Positions 36,207 to 48,389 of a stretch of 64,000 bases of DNA are shown in pieces. Origin of the DNA: Phlebiopsis flavidoalba (taxonomy: Eukaryota; Basidiomycota; Agaricomycetes; Polyporales; Phanerochaetaceae); the NCBI GenBank assembly GCA_035772785.1, contig JAOCPU010000059.1, positions 62,001 to 126,000 on the forward strand, in the 5' to 3' direction. The number at the start of each line of letters is the position of its first letter. Positions within the stretch are counted from its first letter, which is position 1. The position numbers and the translations under genes were made by a program. The notes under the pieces are model-generated. The model saw only the letters and a list, made by a program, of their open reading frames with translations, did not search any database and was not told the origin of the DNA.

Positions 36207-37820
36207 ATGTCTGACGATTTTACCTTTCGACATCATCGTCGTCGGCTCTGGCCATGCAGGAAGTTGTGCAGCTTTCTGGCAGCCTCACGAAGCGGGCATG
36301 AAACGTATCCTCATCGTAGAGAAGGGCCCTGAAGAGTGGGTAGGGGGGCAACGGGTTCTTCACCGCAGGTGCCCACCGAACGGTTCACGGAGGACTGCAA
36401 GATCTCCTTCCCCTCGCACTCAATGTCACTCCTGAACAAGCTTCGCAGATTGGACATCGATCCCTACACCTCCGAGCAGTTTACCTCCGATATCATGGCG
36501 TCTGGGAGACAACCAGCCAGACCCCGCCCTGGTTAAGGCTCTCGTGGACGGATCACGAGATGCCGTACAGTGGCTTGCGGACCGCGTCAAGATGCCTTTC
36601 AATCTTGCGTTCAATCGACAGGCGTACCTTGTCAACGGCCGCCAGAAGTTCTGGGGCGGTCTGGCTCTCGCTACTCGCGACGGCGGGAAGGGTCTAATTG
36701 CGACTCACCGTCGTGCGTTGAAGGAGGCTGGTGTGGAAGTGTGGTTCGACTCTCCAGCTGTCGAACTCATCCAGGAAGGAGATGCGGTCGTGGGAGTTCG
36801 GGTAGTGCGTAAGTCCGGGGAGATGATCAGGCTACGCGCTTCTGCCGTCGTTCTCGCTTCGGGCGGATATGAAGCAAGCAAGGAGATGAGGAAAAAAAAA
36901 TACATGGGCGGTAATTGGGAGCTTGCAAAGGTTAGGCTTCCATCAATAATTTATAGAGTTTATAGTCAATTTATTCTCGTACAGGTCCGCGGACCCCGTA
37001 TAATGCCGGAGACGGTATTGCTCTGGCCACTGCTGTCGGAGCCGCCACCAAAGGTGACTTCGGCGGGTGCCACTCCACCTGCTGGGACGCCAACGCTCCT
37101 TCCGATACTGGCGATCGCATCCTCAGCAACCAGTTCACAAAGTCCGGCTACCCCTAGGGCCTCATGATCAATGCCCGGGGACTTCGTTTTGTTGACGAAG
37201 GCGAAGACTTCAGGAAACTACACCTACGCCAAGTTCGGGCGCGCCATCCTCGAGCAACTGGGGGGCTACGCCTTCCAGGTATGGGACTCACGCGGCGCGA
37301 AGTGGGCTCCGCGAGGAGGAGTATGGCGATGGGATCGTGCGCAAGATCTGGGCTGATAGTGTCGAGGAGCTTGCCGAGAAGCTTCAGGAGGAGGGCCTGA
37401 AGGATAAGGCGCAGTTCGTGAAGACGATCTCCCGATTCAACGAGGGCGGCTAACCAGTTCCACCTCGAGCACCCCTCTGCGTCGTGGGACCCTGCCGTGA
37501 AGGATGGTCTCTCTACACAAGGATCGAGTGTCTCGCTCGAGCTTCCCAAGTCGAACTGGGCTCTTTCCATCGAGCACGGCCCTTTCTTGGCTGTAAAGGT
37601 CGCTTGCGGTATTACCTTCACCTTCGGTGGATTAGCTATTGACCCCGCTACCGCTGGTGTGCTCTCTCGGGCCACTGGTAAGCCGATCAAGGGTTTGTTC
37701 TGCACAGGCGAGCTGGTGGGCGGACTCTTCTACCACAACTACCCAGGTGGTAGTGGTCTCACCGCCGGCGCCGTATTCGGTCGCAAGGCGGCACAGGAAG
37801 CTGCGAAATTACTGGTATAG
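36207..37820 (+). CDS. FAD-dependent oxidoreductase, fumarate reductase/TcuA-like
   Basis: The protein belongs to the FAD_binding_2 (PF00890) group that includes fumarate reductases, 3-ketosteroid dehydrogenases and the tricarballylate dehydrogenase TcuA. From 'MSDDFTF' it reads, after a frame slip, 'IIVVGSGHAGS' (Rossmann GxGxxG), then 'ILIVEKGPEEWVGGN' and 'LVKALVDGSRDAVQWLADRV'. It continues with 'LIATHRRALKEAGVEVWFDS', 'ASAVVLASGGYEA' and, after an intron at 36931-36984, 'YNAGDGIALATAVGAA' with 'GGCHSTCWDANAP'. The last elements resemble the TcuA group. The C-terminus has 'GLFCTGELVGGLFYHNYPGG' with 'SGLTAGAVFGRKAAQEA', the FAD-binding end. About 500 residues are expected, normal for the group. 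At least eight frame slips occur, yet flavin-contacting motifs are complete. Substrate cannot be told from sequence. Confidence 0.85.
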
Positions 37821-37935
37821 ATTGTTTACGGAATATCGGATGACGAATGCGTGTATTATAGTCGTCTTTGTATCCTGAATAAACCGGAGATATAGCCTAT
37901 GTGAAAATGTTCGTCACGGTCATGAGGCTAGCTCC

Positions 37936-39221
37936 TCATATATATAGCGTTCGTAGAGCGCCACGAGCCGCCGTCTTGGGTAAAAAAGTGTTGACCATTT
38001 CGGCCAGAAACTCGGGGGTATAATCTTTCGCACTCGGGAATACGAAAACGACTGAGGACAGTGACCTGAAAGTAGGCCGAGTTAAGAGTGCATCGGCCTC
38101 CGAAGCGGCGGGGTCCTCAATGTCTTCTGGGTGGCACTCAAACCGTATGTGTGTGCAGATGGTCCGTCGCGATCTCCGTCAATATCGCCATGACACACTG
38201 CCAAAATACCGAGGCGGCCTTCACAAACTGTCGTCCAAACCCGTAGTTTGCCAGAAGCGTGAGAGATTCTATTCGTGTCGACGCCTCCAATCTTGCAACG
38301 GCTGTGATATCATATTAGAGCGACTCGAATGGGTTGCGAGCTCAAGCAAGACATACCCTGCCTCAATCGACTCGCGTTGATAGAGAATTCCAGGGCTAAT
38401 GTCAGGTGCTTGAGGTTGGTTCCAATCGCACTAAAGTACAGGGGTAATGCTTCAAAGTCGTCTCCATCTGGAGGGCTAAGATGAAGTGTCTCGATGCGAG
38501 GTCGAGGTAATGAGACAAGCCATTTCGCGATATCGGCCATCATCAGGACGTCACAATGTTGCACCTGTAGATGACGAAGTGCTGCGCCGGGCACTCTGTC
38601 TGGTGGGAGGGCGCGGTAGGACGAGGGATCGGATCCCGACGTCTCGTACCACTCTGCCGCACTCTTCGTCCAGAACACGCGCTCGACGCGCATCCAGTCG
38701 GGTGAGTCGGGGGAAAGCGGTGAGGAAAGAGAGAAACTCCCTCGCGTCCGCAAAGTCGGACATGTATACGTTGAGGCTTGTCACGGAGGGAAAGGCGGCG
38801 CAGAGCCTGTTCTTACTCTCCAGTGAGTGCGAGACCCAGAAGAGGCGGGTCACGCTGAGGGTCTTGATGTGCGCGAAACGGGAGAGGGCGCGCCAAAAGA
38901 GGTCCCCATTGTCAATGTCGCTGTGTTTGCTCGATTGAAGTCCATAATCCGTCTTTCCTTCGAGAAGGAGCTCCTCTGTGTATTCGGAGATGACGGGTGA
39001 CGAAAGGAGTGTGGATATGTTGGTGGTCTGAGAAGGGATGAATGCGACAGTTCTGGTGATATAGGGTGATGGTGCGATGAAGATGAACACGGCTCCGCGG
39101 AAGCCAGGCGCGACAAACTAGGGAGCAGGACTTGAGGGTATCTCGGTCGCCATCCACTTCGTCGATGATTTTGTTCCACCAGTTCCTGTGGCACAGTAAC
39201 AAACTGATATGTTGCGAACAT
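37936..39221 (-). CDS. F-box protein, probable LRR-type substrate adaptor
   Basis: The N-terminus, after a frame slip, reads 'VPQELVEQ' then 'IIDEVDGDRDTLKSCSLVC' and 'RAWLPRSRVHLHRTI', a typical basidiomycete F-box-like helix set that would bind Skp1 of an SCF ubiquitin ligase. The rest is an irregular leucine-rich region ('HIKTLSVTRLFWVSHSLESK', 'LCAAFPSVTSLNVYMSDFAD', 'LVSLPRPRIETLHLSP', 'GTNLKHLTLALEFSINASRL'). The likely end is 'LRTLYI' at a TGA (37936-37938), reached after further slips. An upstream Met at 39259 is an alternative start. These genes are hugely expanded in Agaricomycetes and their substrates are unknown. Confidence 0.75.
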
Positions 39222-39810
39222 CTTGGACCTATATCCGTAACGAGTGCGATGAGCGACATGGTGGGCAGAGAAATGAAATTACTGACCAAAATTGGGACGA
39301 TGAGGTTACCTCGAATTTGACATACAGGAAGGGGGGCTGAAAGTGGCCAGTAACCACCTCCAGCGAGCGCGTTGCGAGTCAAGATGGGGATACACCGCAT
39401 ACTTATGTTATATGTATTCCCACGTATTCAAAGTTCAAGCGTCGCTCGAGAGCGATTGTTTGTTCCACGGCCAGTCTAGAGGCGGCGAGCCTCGACGGAT
39501 GCAGAATGTCAACCGGTCGAAGCGCCCGCAGGTAGACCGGCAACGGATTGAGTGCGGAAGTCGTCTTGGTTGCCCATTCAGTTGCTCGCTCGAGGCGTTG
39601 AGAAGAGTAGAATCACACTCACGCTGTTGCGGAGTGCGCCAGAGCCGGAACCTTGTAATATAAAGCTGGGTCGTGCTTCGAATAAGAGATGAACACAGCA
39701 CAAAACGTACACACTACGACATTCAGATAATCGAGATTGAAGAGACGCAGAATAGAAGGCCCGCTGTCCTGCAGGGAGTCAATGCGATATACAAATATTT
39801 TCATGGAAGC

Positions 39811-40978
39811 CTAGTGGTCGTGTCCGACCAATGCGCCAATCAACACAGGGATGAAAATACCAGAGACGACTAGAGCCATCCGGTTCTTCTCATCGAGCTC
39901 TTCGGATGCAGTCTTTCCGGGCTGGAGCACGGTCGCGACGTACAAGAACGTACCACCCTGTGGTACTAGTCAGAAAGAAGACCTGAAAAGGTTTCCGCAT
40001 TGCTTACGGAGACAAGCATAGCGATTCCAGTCCATGGGCTTTCGCTGTTAACGCGTACGAACGAGAACAGGAAGTAAACAAGAATGGCTCCGATGGGGGT
40101 TGATGCGCTGAACACTGCAACATGTTTTACGGCAGTCAGGTCTGGGAAGGCCGGTAGCCAGTAAGGAGGTCGTCAATGCTAGGACTGTAGGGGCTATGTG
40201 GTGTATAAATTGATATGGAGCCTTGGCAAAGTAACGTAAGGCAAACCTACCTTTGTGAATTATCAAAGCCAAAAAGACCGTTATTGATAAGCCCTTGTCT
40301 ATAGGAGACATGGCCGATGTTCCCAGAGCAAAGCCATCGGCCAGAGCGTGTACGATAAGCCCCAGCGTGAGTGGATATACGCGGGCCTTGTCGACTGCAT
40401 CTGCTCCGTAGTGGCGAGGCGGCGTGTTGACGGAAGCAGCTCCATTAGCCGCTCCCTCTGCACGTTCTAAGTCGCCTAGCTCGACGTCGAATTCTACCCG
40501 ACTGTTTGAGTGTGACGCGTCGGCGCCGATGGATGAGGTAGTCGGTAGTGGCATGTGCGAGTGTGATCCCGGTGACACTCGATGGATGACACGTTCAATG
40601 AGAAGCATGAAAGTGAATCCGCCAGTAAGCGAAAAGCGCGACAGTGGTTGAGGGGGGGAAGTTGCTGACCGCGTTTGTCAACGCGATCGTTTTCTACGCC
40701 TCTGTAAAGTTTGCCTTCAACGGTGCAAGCAGATAATATGTTTACAATACGCACTCTGGTATAATGACTCCCAGCGCAGTTCCCAGCAGTAGTCCGGTTC
40801 CCAGGCTTGATAGGCGTGCAATAGCCAAAGCTGGCGCAGTCCATGGTTAACACGCTTCGGGGCGAACTATTCCAGTTGACATACGAGAGAAGGTGATTAG
40901 CAAAGGCAGCATGCCCACTCCGAAGGCTCCTAAGCCCAGGAAGCCGGCCATAGCCAACAAGCTCAGCCAACCAGACAT
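39811..40978 (-). CDS. ZIP-family zinc transporter, ZIP9 (SLC39A9)-like
   Basis: ZIP proteins move zinc into the cytosol; the ZIP9 branch sits in the Golgi/trans-Golgi membrane. The start 'MSGWLSLLAMAGFLGLGA' is a first membrane helix continuing 'FGVGMLPLLITFS'. The conserved metal-site helices follow as 'LTLGLIVHALADGFALG' (HxxxD) and 'VFLALIIHK', which joins across an intron (about 40191-40249) to 'APTVLALTTSLLATGLPR', giving the HKAP signature. The end reads 'GGTFLYVATVLQP'-like sequence, a short charged loop, and 'SGIFIPVLIGALVGHDH' at a TAG. Between helices 3 and 4 lies a ~100-residue His/Ser/Asp-containing cytoplasmic loop, usual for ZIPs. Frame slips occur near 40790, 40650 and 40130. 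Confidence 0.85.
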
Positions 40979-41310
40979 GGTGGGCTTTTCTATAGCAGCA
41001 AGTACTGTGAGTTAGATCCCCTTGACTTTCTACCGGACAAACGTACGTGGCTCTGGTCAGAGGAAGTCGTTGCGATGATCCTCATCTTTGGGATGATGAA
41101 CGGAACGTCGCATGCGCAGCTTCGCTGCCGTCCCCCAGCCATGACGTTGGCGCTAGCGCCGGCGGCCGCTGCCGAAATCATATCCAGCGGATTGGCCGTA
41201 TATTTCTTGAGTGATTGGGCTTTACGAACGTGGAACTCTACATCTAGGAATACAATGGTGGTCCGTCACATATACCCTAATTAAAGTGTACGTTCAAGGC
41301 CTGAATAGCA
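40979..41310. promoter_or_regulatory. Presumed promoter of the ZIP transporter gene
   Basis: This 332-bp gap separates two minus-strand genes. Nothing coding was recognised, and no known metal-response element was identified with certainty. Confidence 0.35.
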
Positions 41311-42544
41311 TCATGACTTCAAATCTGACTCTGCCTTCTGCAACCGTATCGCTGCCTGCTCTAAAGCGCGATACATGTCTGCCGCAAACGCGGAATCCCG
41401 CGGCAATTCCAGGGCGGTCGTAAGTTCGGGGACGGCCTCACGCGTGAGAAGGAGATGGCGATGCGTGGCCGGTCCCTCGGAGTCGTTAGATGGTGTTTCG
41501 GTTGGCGGTCGTAGTCGAGGACGCGTCTGAATCCAAGTCTTGCGGTTTGGGCTCCGCAGACGCGGTTGCGGGCGAAGGAGACGTCGACGCGTTGGAGAAT
41601 TCCGCGTATATGCGATTGAGCTCCTTGCTCTCTTCGGCGACTATTGCACCTTTCTCCAAGAATTGCTCGAGGTACATTGAAGCGCGATACGCTTAGAGTC
41701 TTCTTAGCACTTCTCAACACCAGCACAACACAACTAGAGTATTCACCTTTCCAATGTGACCACGACCTCCACACACAGAAGAAGAATGGCAAGTTGGGGA
41801 TTACAGCTAAATCGCCGTGAGCCCTGCGTACGGGTTATAGACCATAACATGGTACTCACGAATGACCATAAATGGAGCGGTGAGCGGCGAGATTAGCATC
41901 CAGAAGTAAAAGCCCTTTTTTATGGCGCGGGCCACGCTTGTGTACCAAGGAGCGCAGGTGCTCTATTGGCGAAGAGCATACTGAGCTTGGGTAGATGAGA
42001 GATATCTGAAAGAAGAAAAATCGTGTTAACAAAGTTTCGCTGGGTCAACCATTGAAGCGTTGGAATATGTGATGACCGGTCCCACTAACCCGAGGTGCCT
42101 TCTCCTTCTCCACGTCTGATTCAGAGTGTCCCAAACGCGTGAGATTTGGCCCCAGCGACGGGTCGAGTGACTTGAGAGCCAGCTCCTTCAAATCAATTCG
42201 GTCTACCAGTCGTTCTCCATACAAGAAGGTTTTGCGCTACAAGAAAAGCAGTAAGTAGCCTGACCAACTTCTCAAGTCCGGCGCGTGGTTGGGGCGAGGC
42301 CCCCACACCATACTTGGACTCTCTAAACTAGAGGTGCGTACCTTCCACGAGCCTTCCGGTGCTTTGCCAAAGCCCGCCAGAGGTCTGCGGACTTATTTGT
42401 CCGCCCACTTCACCCAATCCTTTTCTTGTTTTCATCCTTGGGTGGGGGCGTGAAGAAGTTGGTAGTATGTGAGGTGCCCCGCCGGAGGAGCTCGCGGTGG
42501 GAGTTTTCCGAGGCGGAGACCAGGGGCAGCGCGACTATCCGCAA
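41311..42544 (-). CDS. Mitochondrial K+/H+ exchange-related protein (Mit_KHE1 family)
   Basis: PF10173 proteins (budding-yeast YDL183C group) are inner-mitochondrial-membrane proteins implicated in K+/H+ exchange. In order the sequence shows 'RIVALPLVSASE' at the N-terminus, 'TYYQFFTPPP'-type sequence, 'WVKWADK' and 'GFGKAPEGSWK'. After an intron (~42237-42342), 'RKTFLYGERLVDRIDLKELA' and 'KSLDPSLGPNLTRLG' follow, then 'DISHLPKLSMLFANRAP', 'FYFWMLISPLTAPFMVI' (membrane segment), 'VIPNLPFFFCVWRSWSHWK' (second segment), 'YLEQFLEKGAIV' and a Ser/Ala-rich tail ending 'LQKAESDLKS'. Block order and length (~300 residues) match the family. No ATG is present where the family Met is expected: the codon before 'RIVALP' is TTG (42542-42544), so the start is either altered, misread or in an upstream exon. 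Confidence 0.75.
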
Positions 42545-42953
42545 AGATCGCTTGGGGGGAAAGCGTTTGGTAGGGGACCGACACTCCACGTATAGAACAG
42601 CGACGAGAGCAAGCAGAATACACGGACGGGAATGGAGTGCAGGTAATAACAGGCGCGCTCATTGCAGGAATGACGCGGGGGTTCGGCTGGGGATATTCTC
42701 GCGTGGTCCCCCAACGTGGAGCTTGCGATCCCTGGGCGATCCCGCCTCGAGGTGCAAGTCTGCTCTTGCATCATCCAACCTTGGTCGTTGGGTTTCAAAA
42801 CTTCCAACGTCATCGAGAGTTCGCTATCAATGTAAGTTAAGGAGAGTGTTTTGAGTATGTAAAATGCGTACAACAATGATTAGTATTAGATAAATAAATC
42901 CTACAAATCCCCAAATGTAACAAGTCACTAAGATGCGCCAGTAAATCCTTTCA
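42545..42953. promoter_or_regulatory. Presumed promoter of the Mit_KHE1 gene
   Basis: This 409-bp gap lies between two minus-strand genes. No other feature was recognised. An unrecognised upstream exon carrying the missing start codon of the downstream gene could lie here. Confidence 0.3.
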
Positions 42954-43990
42954 TTAATCCTCTTCGTCCTCATCCTCTTCTTCATCGGAATAGTCGACAT
43001 GCCTCATCATCAATATCCTCGGGAATTTGGGTAGCTTTTGAGCTCGTGTTTGGCGGAGTGATCTCTTCCTCGACACCTTTCGTCATCGGTATATCCTTCT
43101 GCATCTTCGTCATCATCTTCGTCCTCCTCGTCCTCTTCTGATTTGAACCATTCAAATCGACTCGGCGGTACCAAGGCTCTGTATCTCCTTTTGCATCTTC
43201 TCCAGTTCGGCGTCCGCGCATGCGTTCGTCGAGGAGCCACGACTTTACTGGCCTTCCCTGCGCGCGGCGGAACTTGATAAACTGTAACAACTTCCGGCTC
43301 TCAAGACCCGACAAACGGACGGTATGCAGCGTTCAGGCAACACACAACCCGCAGCGACGGGCTTCGCGCCCTCATCCGCCTCCGCAGCCGCCACCGGCTC
43401 CACGACGCGCGACAGCTCCTCAAAGAGCCCCTCGTCCAGCCGCGCACACCCCAGCTCGAGGCGCACGACGCCTCGGAAACGCCTCGAGGAGCTTCCGAAA
43501 GTCAGCCGGCGCACAATCGCAGCGCCTGCACCGCTAAGCGTCTCGAGCGCGGGGGAACATGGGGCCCTCGCGCGGTTTCGCCGCGGCGGCGTCGAGCCCG
43601 CTTCGGGCGCGCGAGCTCGTCGACGATCTCCGCGAAGGTAACTGCTCGGGGCTCCTGCGCGGGCAGCTCGGAAGAGCGAAGGCGCGCGCAGAGTGCGGCA
43701 TGTGCACGTGCCGCAGGAATGTCAGACGATGAGGTACGGCAGGGTCGAGGCTCCGTCAGCGCGTGATCTCGCGCATGCCGGGCAGGGGGATCACGTCCGT
43801 CTCGGCCCCCACGGCCGAAGTCGCCGGTGTTTGGGGGGCCCCGGAGTAGTGCAGGGAGAGTTTTTCGAGCTCCTTGGGCTGGCAGGCGAGCATGCGCCGC
43901 CCAGACGTCGTACGGGATGCGCACGATCATGGTACGAGTCGGAGCGCAAATTCGATCGTGCGGAGGTTGTTGAGCGGAAGTTGACCTGAC
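42954..43990 (-). CDS. F-box/LRR-like protein, 5' end unresolved
   Basis: From about 43990 downward the minus strand gives 'LPLNNLRTIEFALRLVP', 'ELEKLSLHYSGAPQTPAT', 'VIPLPGMRE', and later 'GLESRKLLQFIKFRRAQGRP' with 'VKSWLLDERM'. It ends in an acidic tail ('EEDEEDEDDDEDAEGYTDDE') and 'VDYSDEEEDEDEED' before a TAA. The leucine-rich pattern and the 'L..RRAQGRPVK.L.LDERM' block with acidic tail are common in Agaricomycete F-box proteins. The F-box itself was not found; it would lie upstream of 44 kb, in frame-broken sequence, or be absent. The GC content of the middle (43.3-43.9 kb) is high and slips are frequent. Confidence 0.5.
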
Positions 43991-45606
43991 GTCACAGGGT
44001 ACCGGTGACAGCCAAACTATCAGACGCGAGAGTGTGCCGGACGGGATGGGAAGTTCCTGTTGAAGGATGAACCCACGGGCGGCTGGGCACGATCTTGTCA
44101 GTGATCAAATCGATTTTCCGCGTTTTTCCCAAGTTGTTTCGATTATGCACCCATTGCAGGATACTTCTGAGCTGCGGTGCGACGAAACCACACGAGGAGA
44201 ATAGAGAAGGTCGCGTGCGCGCGAGTTACATCCGCCTTTGTCGCGTTTACTGTTGAGCGCAAGCGATCGCCACCAGGCCCACTAGTGGTCTTTGAGCGGT
44301 ACTCGAAGATTACTCCGTCGGGAACTCGTTACGAAATAGGTTGATAGCCCTCCTCGTACTCGTCTTCTGCGCACGTGTCGACGCAGAATGTTTTCCGATC
44401 AGATGGCGGGTACCGTTGCGAGAGAGCGTAGACAAAGGCGCGTCCATGTGGCTTTCTTGAGGCGGAAGTGCAGCGTCGTCCAGAGGGACTGGGGGGGGGG
44501 GGGGGGGCGTTTTCGAGGGCAATGTCCCGCCAGTGTCGACAGACGATTCTCCTTTCTCTGCTCTTTCTTCTGCACTCCTCCCCCCCCTCTCCCCCTTTCC
44601 CCCGAACACCAAAACTTCGAACGCAGCGACGAGTCTGGAGGAAACTATGGAGATATGGCGTGTCGGGTTGTCAAGGAGAAAGACTCGCGAAAGGTAGCTC
44701 GACAGGTAGGGCTGTGTTATTGTGGGACATGGCTTTCGGTGAGTGGCGGTGCGGATACCCGTACCAAGGGTACCGGTGTACTTTCGGATTCAATGAACTG
44801 CAGACACACGTTAAGCTATTCAGATGTGTGTTCGCAAGTTGGGACGATGACTTATATCTAAAATTAAGGAATAGGCATGTACTGTACTGGCAGTAGGTCA
44901 GGCCCTTAAAGGAGCTGTCCCCAACGACAAAAGTAAAGCAAATGTCCATTGAGCGCTGATTGGTGAGCTCACTCAAATATAGATCACCGTCTGATGACCT
45001 AATAGAGGCCGGTCAAAAACCGCCGAGAAAGAAAGCCGTTGGACGAAGAACCTCCACCCGATAGGTGATCCATAGAGTGTTTTGCGCTGGCCGCCCGGTG
45101 TGTGTAGGAGGGGCTGGTGGAACCACATGGATCTACTTTGAACCCTTGAACCTTTGGGTGGAGTGATGATCGCACAATCGGGTGAGACCCTGTGTCGTCT
45201 TACGAAGTGAGGACGAGGACGGACATGACGATGAAATATAACGAAGACACGAACCTGAAAGGTGTATAGTAGTAGAGCAGCTAGTTGGGCGGGAGCTGGA
45301 GTTGGTCCGAACTGCACAAAAGCCTTGGAGCGGAACAAGTTAAGGGCCACTCGATAGGAGGCGCTCGCACTTGTGTGATGAAAAAACGAGTCCCTAATCC
45401 GGCGGGGGATGACAGGCGTTTCGGTCCTGGGTCATGGCACGCTACCCATCGTCAGACCTGCGCGAAAATTGAAATACAGCGGCGGCGCGGGCAGCAAGAG
45501 ACAACCGTGGAGGGCGTCTGCAGACGAGAGGCGTGGGCGGGCCTGAAGGGGGCGCACTGGCGTGGAGGGGGGCCGTGTGCAGTACGGCGCTGGCGTTTGG
45601 GAGGGA
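43991..45606. other. Stretch without a supported gene
   Basis: It may contain the 5' part of the F-box/LRR-like gene. A run of about 19 G lies at 44491-44509. Plus-strand frames of 142-157 codons (44388-44896) run through this homopolymer and have no recognisable motif. Confidence 0.3.
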
Positions 45607-45613
45607 TATAAAT
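45607..45613 (+). promoter_or_regulatory. TATA-like element
   Basis: TATAAAT lies 42 bp upstream of the ATG at 45655 and is well placed for a short 5' leader. It is a short motif, so the assignment depends on that ATG being real. Confidence 0.35.
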
Positions 45614-45654
45614 CATGCTGCTCAGGGTCCCTCACTCTGCGGTGTAGCCGTGCC

Positions 45655-46250
45655 ATGTCCTTCATCGGCGGAAAACTCCACCTAGCCTCTCAAATGGTAC
45701 ACCCACTCTAGGCCGCCCGCCTGTGCCCCCTTTGGATATCCCATCACTACATGCACACAATCCCACTCAAAATCCCGCGTCAAGGCCTGCCCAATTATCT
45801 TTCACACAGCGCGCCCGGCAATTCGCTTACCGCGGGCCCCAAAAACCAGCTGACGCTGGTGACACCTCTCCCCGAACATATCGCCTTCTCTCGCAGCTCG
45901 TCGACGTGACAGAGTCGTTCCTGGTTAAGGAGAAACCGACGGGTCAAAAATTTATCTTTTTGCGTTTTCCTGATGCCCCGCATTTGGGGGACCTCCTGGA
46001 CAGGTGTGACAGCCGTGCGCGCCCAATTTCCTTCTCCAGCCCCCGGTGCTCAAAGAATCCACCGAGTACCATCTGCATCGCCCAATCCGGGTGGCCCAGC
46101 TCGTGGATGTCTTGCGATATCATATTCGGAGCGACCCCATCCCAGGACCGCGCTGGCCCTTACGTATCATCGTAATGTCGTCCCCTTGGGCTAACCACAA
46201 TCGCACGCAGCGCGCCGACGAGTTTCACTCTACCGAGTCAGTCTGTGTGG
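45655..46250 (+). CDS. Unrecognised gene (approximate extent)
   Basis: The ATG at 45655 gives 'MSFIGGKLHLASQM', followed by GTACAC that could be a donor. Plus-strand coding-like segments then read 'RTYRLLSQLVDVTESFLVKE', 'GQKFIFLRFPDAPHLG', and in another frame 'LKESTEYHLHRPIRVAQLVD' with 'VLRYHIRSDPIPGPRWPLRI'. Conservation of composition and the TATA-like element upstream suggest a real gene with a few frame slips. I know no family with these blocks. The 3' end is arbitrary, because the frame is lost in very GC-rich DNA after about 46.25 kb. Confidence 0.4.
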
Positions 46251-48389
46251 CCGATACCGCCGTGCGCGGCGGCGCCAGGAAGTGCAAACGACGACCGCAC
46301 GCCATACCACGCGCGTGGTGCGTCGCGTCGCGTCCAGACAGCAGTGATAGTGGCTGGGGCCCCCGGCCCAAACTCTGACGGAACGCAGAGGGAGGCAGAT
46401 TCCATCCATCAGCCTCGCGGCGCGGCGGGATCGGGCGACGAGCTGGACGCGGGCTTTTCCAGACGGCGATGGGGGTTGCAAAGGAACACGACAGCGTGTC
46501 AACATGCGCAGATGCGGACACCCCCTGCGATCGGGACACATCTCCATCGATCCCCCAGACCTTGTTTTCGAGCCCTGCAGCTGTTGATGGCAGCTGCGCG
46601 GGCGCGTGTGTGCAGGATGCGCAAAGTCGGTGTGCGTTGGTGTAACGCTCGCGAAGGATTGAAAGCCAACCCTGGTGCTGGCGAACATGCATGCGCCTAC
46701 TGCGCGCGGGGGCGCTCGACACGACTGAATACCGCACGAACTCGCGAAGGACTGCGGATGGGCTTGGGAACGCGTACTGCGCCCGGGACACCCGGCGAAC
46801 CCCGCTCCCCAGGACCCCCGTGGTAAGGGCTCGGAACACCGATGCTGGTGAGGAACGACGCGAACGCCCACCTGCCCTATTTCAAGATGGGGCGTCCTGA
46901 ACGCCCGCGGTCTCGAGTCGTAGAAAAGGGGCACGCGCGCATCGGCAGAGCAGCGATCTGCAGGCCACAAGCGCGCCGAGTCCCCAGGCTCATAACAGGC
47001 ATGTGCACACCGCACAACGCAGGATTCGTCGGCCAGCGCTTGGATGCATGCCCCCAGGCGAGCACGAAGACGGAAGCATCGCAGAACCAAAGCCGGAAGC
47101 TGCTTTTCCGGTTCATTTAGACGGTAAACCTTAGGTCCGGGAGAGCCTGACAGCGACAGAACAGTCGGTTTAACTCATGATAGCGTTACGTGGTTGCACT
47201 GAGGCTTCATCCTGACTTCAGCAGCCCTGAAACCCTGCGGCTAAGCCCGACACGTGAATGTCGCGCACAGGAAATGAGCCGGTGCTTCCATCGCCTTTCG
47301 CTCTGAGGGAGCCAGATAGGAACTGGTGGCAGGGTTTGTAGAAGGTCGCGATAGTCGCGCCCGGAGGTCGTATGCACGCAAGCGGTCCGGAAGCACGTCT
47401 ACGGGCAGACGCATTGTCCTGTCAATGCGGCAAGGAGCCACTGGGATCACGGCGATACCAAATGCTGTAGTGGCTGCACAATCTGCTGCAAGTGGTAGGC
47501 GATGGGGCATATAGGGAGATGAGCATTGTTTATCACGGGTCGTTTCCGTGCTCGCAGGGTTGTATGACACCATAGCGTCTTTGCAGAGCTCTATACGCAG
47601 CCGCTCAACATGTTCGAAGCGGAGACGGAGGGGTGGGAGATCTACCCCCTGCCTCCCCTAAGTCCGATCAGGCCTCTCTCCTCGCTCCAGCGGTCTCAGA
47701 TTCGGTATCGTTGCTTGCGTGGCGTCGCGACCCTGCAGCGTGTGTGACCATCGCACTGAACTGCGAGCTGATACGAGCGACCGCGTACGTTGGCCGTAAC
47801 GCGACCGCCGTTCGCAGGCGCCAGACGCCCATGAAGATGCGAGTCTACTAACTGCCTAGTACTTAGATTCATCCGGACAAGGTTTTTTAACGCCGTTTCC
47901 CAAATGGGGTTTGCGATTGTGACCGTGGGTATCGGTCCAATGGCTGTCAGTTCGCTGGGAGGGGCTTCTTATGTCGCTGAGGGGGAAAGATGTAATCGTA
48001 CGGTCTTGCCGCGGTGGAAGAGGTGGGAACCGTGGTTCGTAGTAATGGCAATTATTTCTAGACTATAATGTCATTTTTTTTTTTTTTGGCTTGATACGAC
48101 ATGGCTGGGTGCATAGGGCAAGTATAACTCAGACAGGGGTCGTGTGAACTTTGAACTGCGAGAGGAACACAAGCGTCATGCCCGTTGTGTGTTGTGGCTG
48201 GGTAGCGTGTTGTTACGCGACGCGCCCTAGCTTGTCGCCCACACCTCCAAGGAGCTTAGCACTGGTCCTCTCCATTTTTGTCTAAGTATCTTGGTGAAAC
48301 CGACGGAGGAACGCTTATTCTTAACGCGGTCAGAAACATTAGTGTGAGACGGCAGCACCTAGTTCAACAAAGCGCGGAGCCTTTGGCGA
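46251..48389. other. GC-rich stretch without a supported gene
   Basis: It contains long overlapping open frames on both strands (the longest on the minus strand, 286 codons), explained by high GC. No motif or splice structure was seen. An 11-14-T run lies near 48075. Confidence 0.3.

Noticed and set aside
44388..44896. Two plus-strand frames of 157 and 142 codons
   Set aside because: Both depend on reading through a ~19-G run and contain no recognisable domain.
46230..47090. 286-codon minus-strand open frame
   Set aside because: It lies in very GC-rich DNA where both strands have overlapping long open frames. It is Arg/Cys/His-rich and low in complexity, without motif, splice signals or plausible domain.
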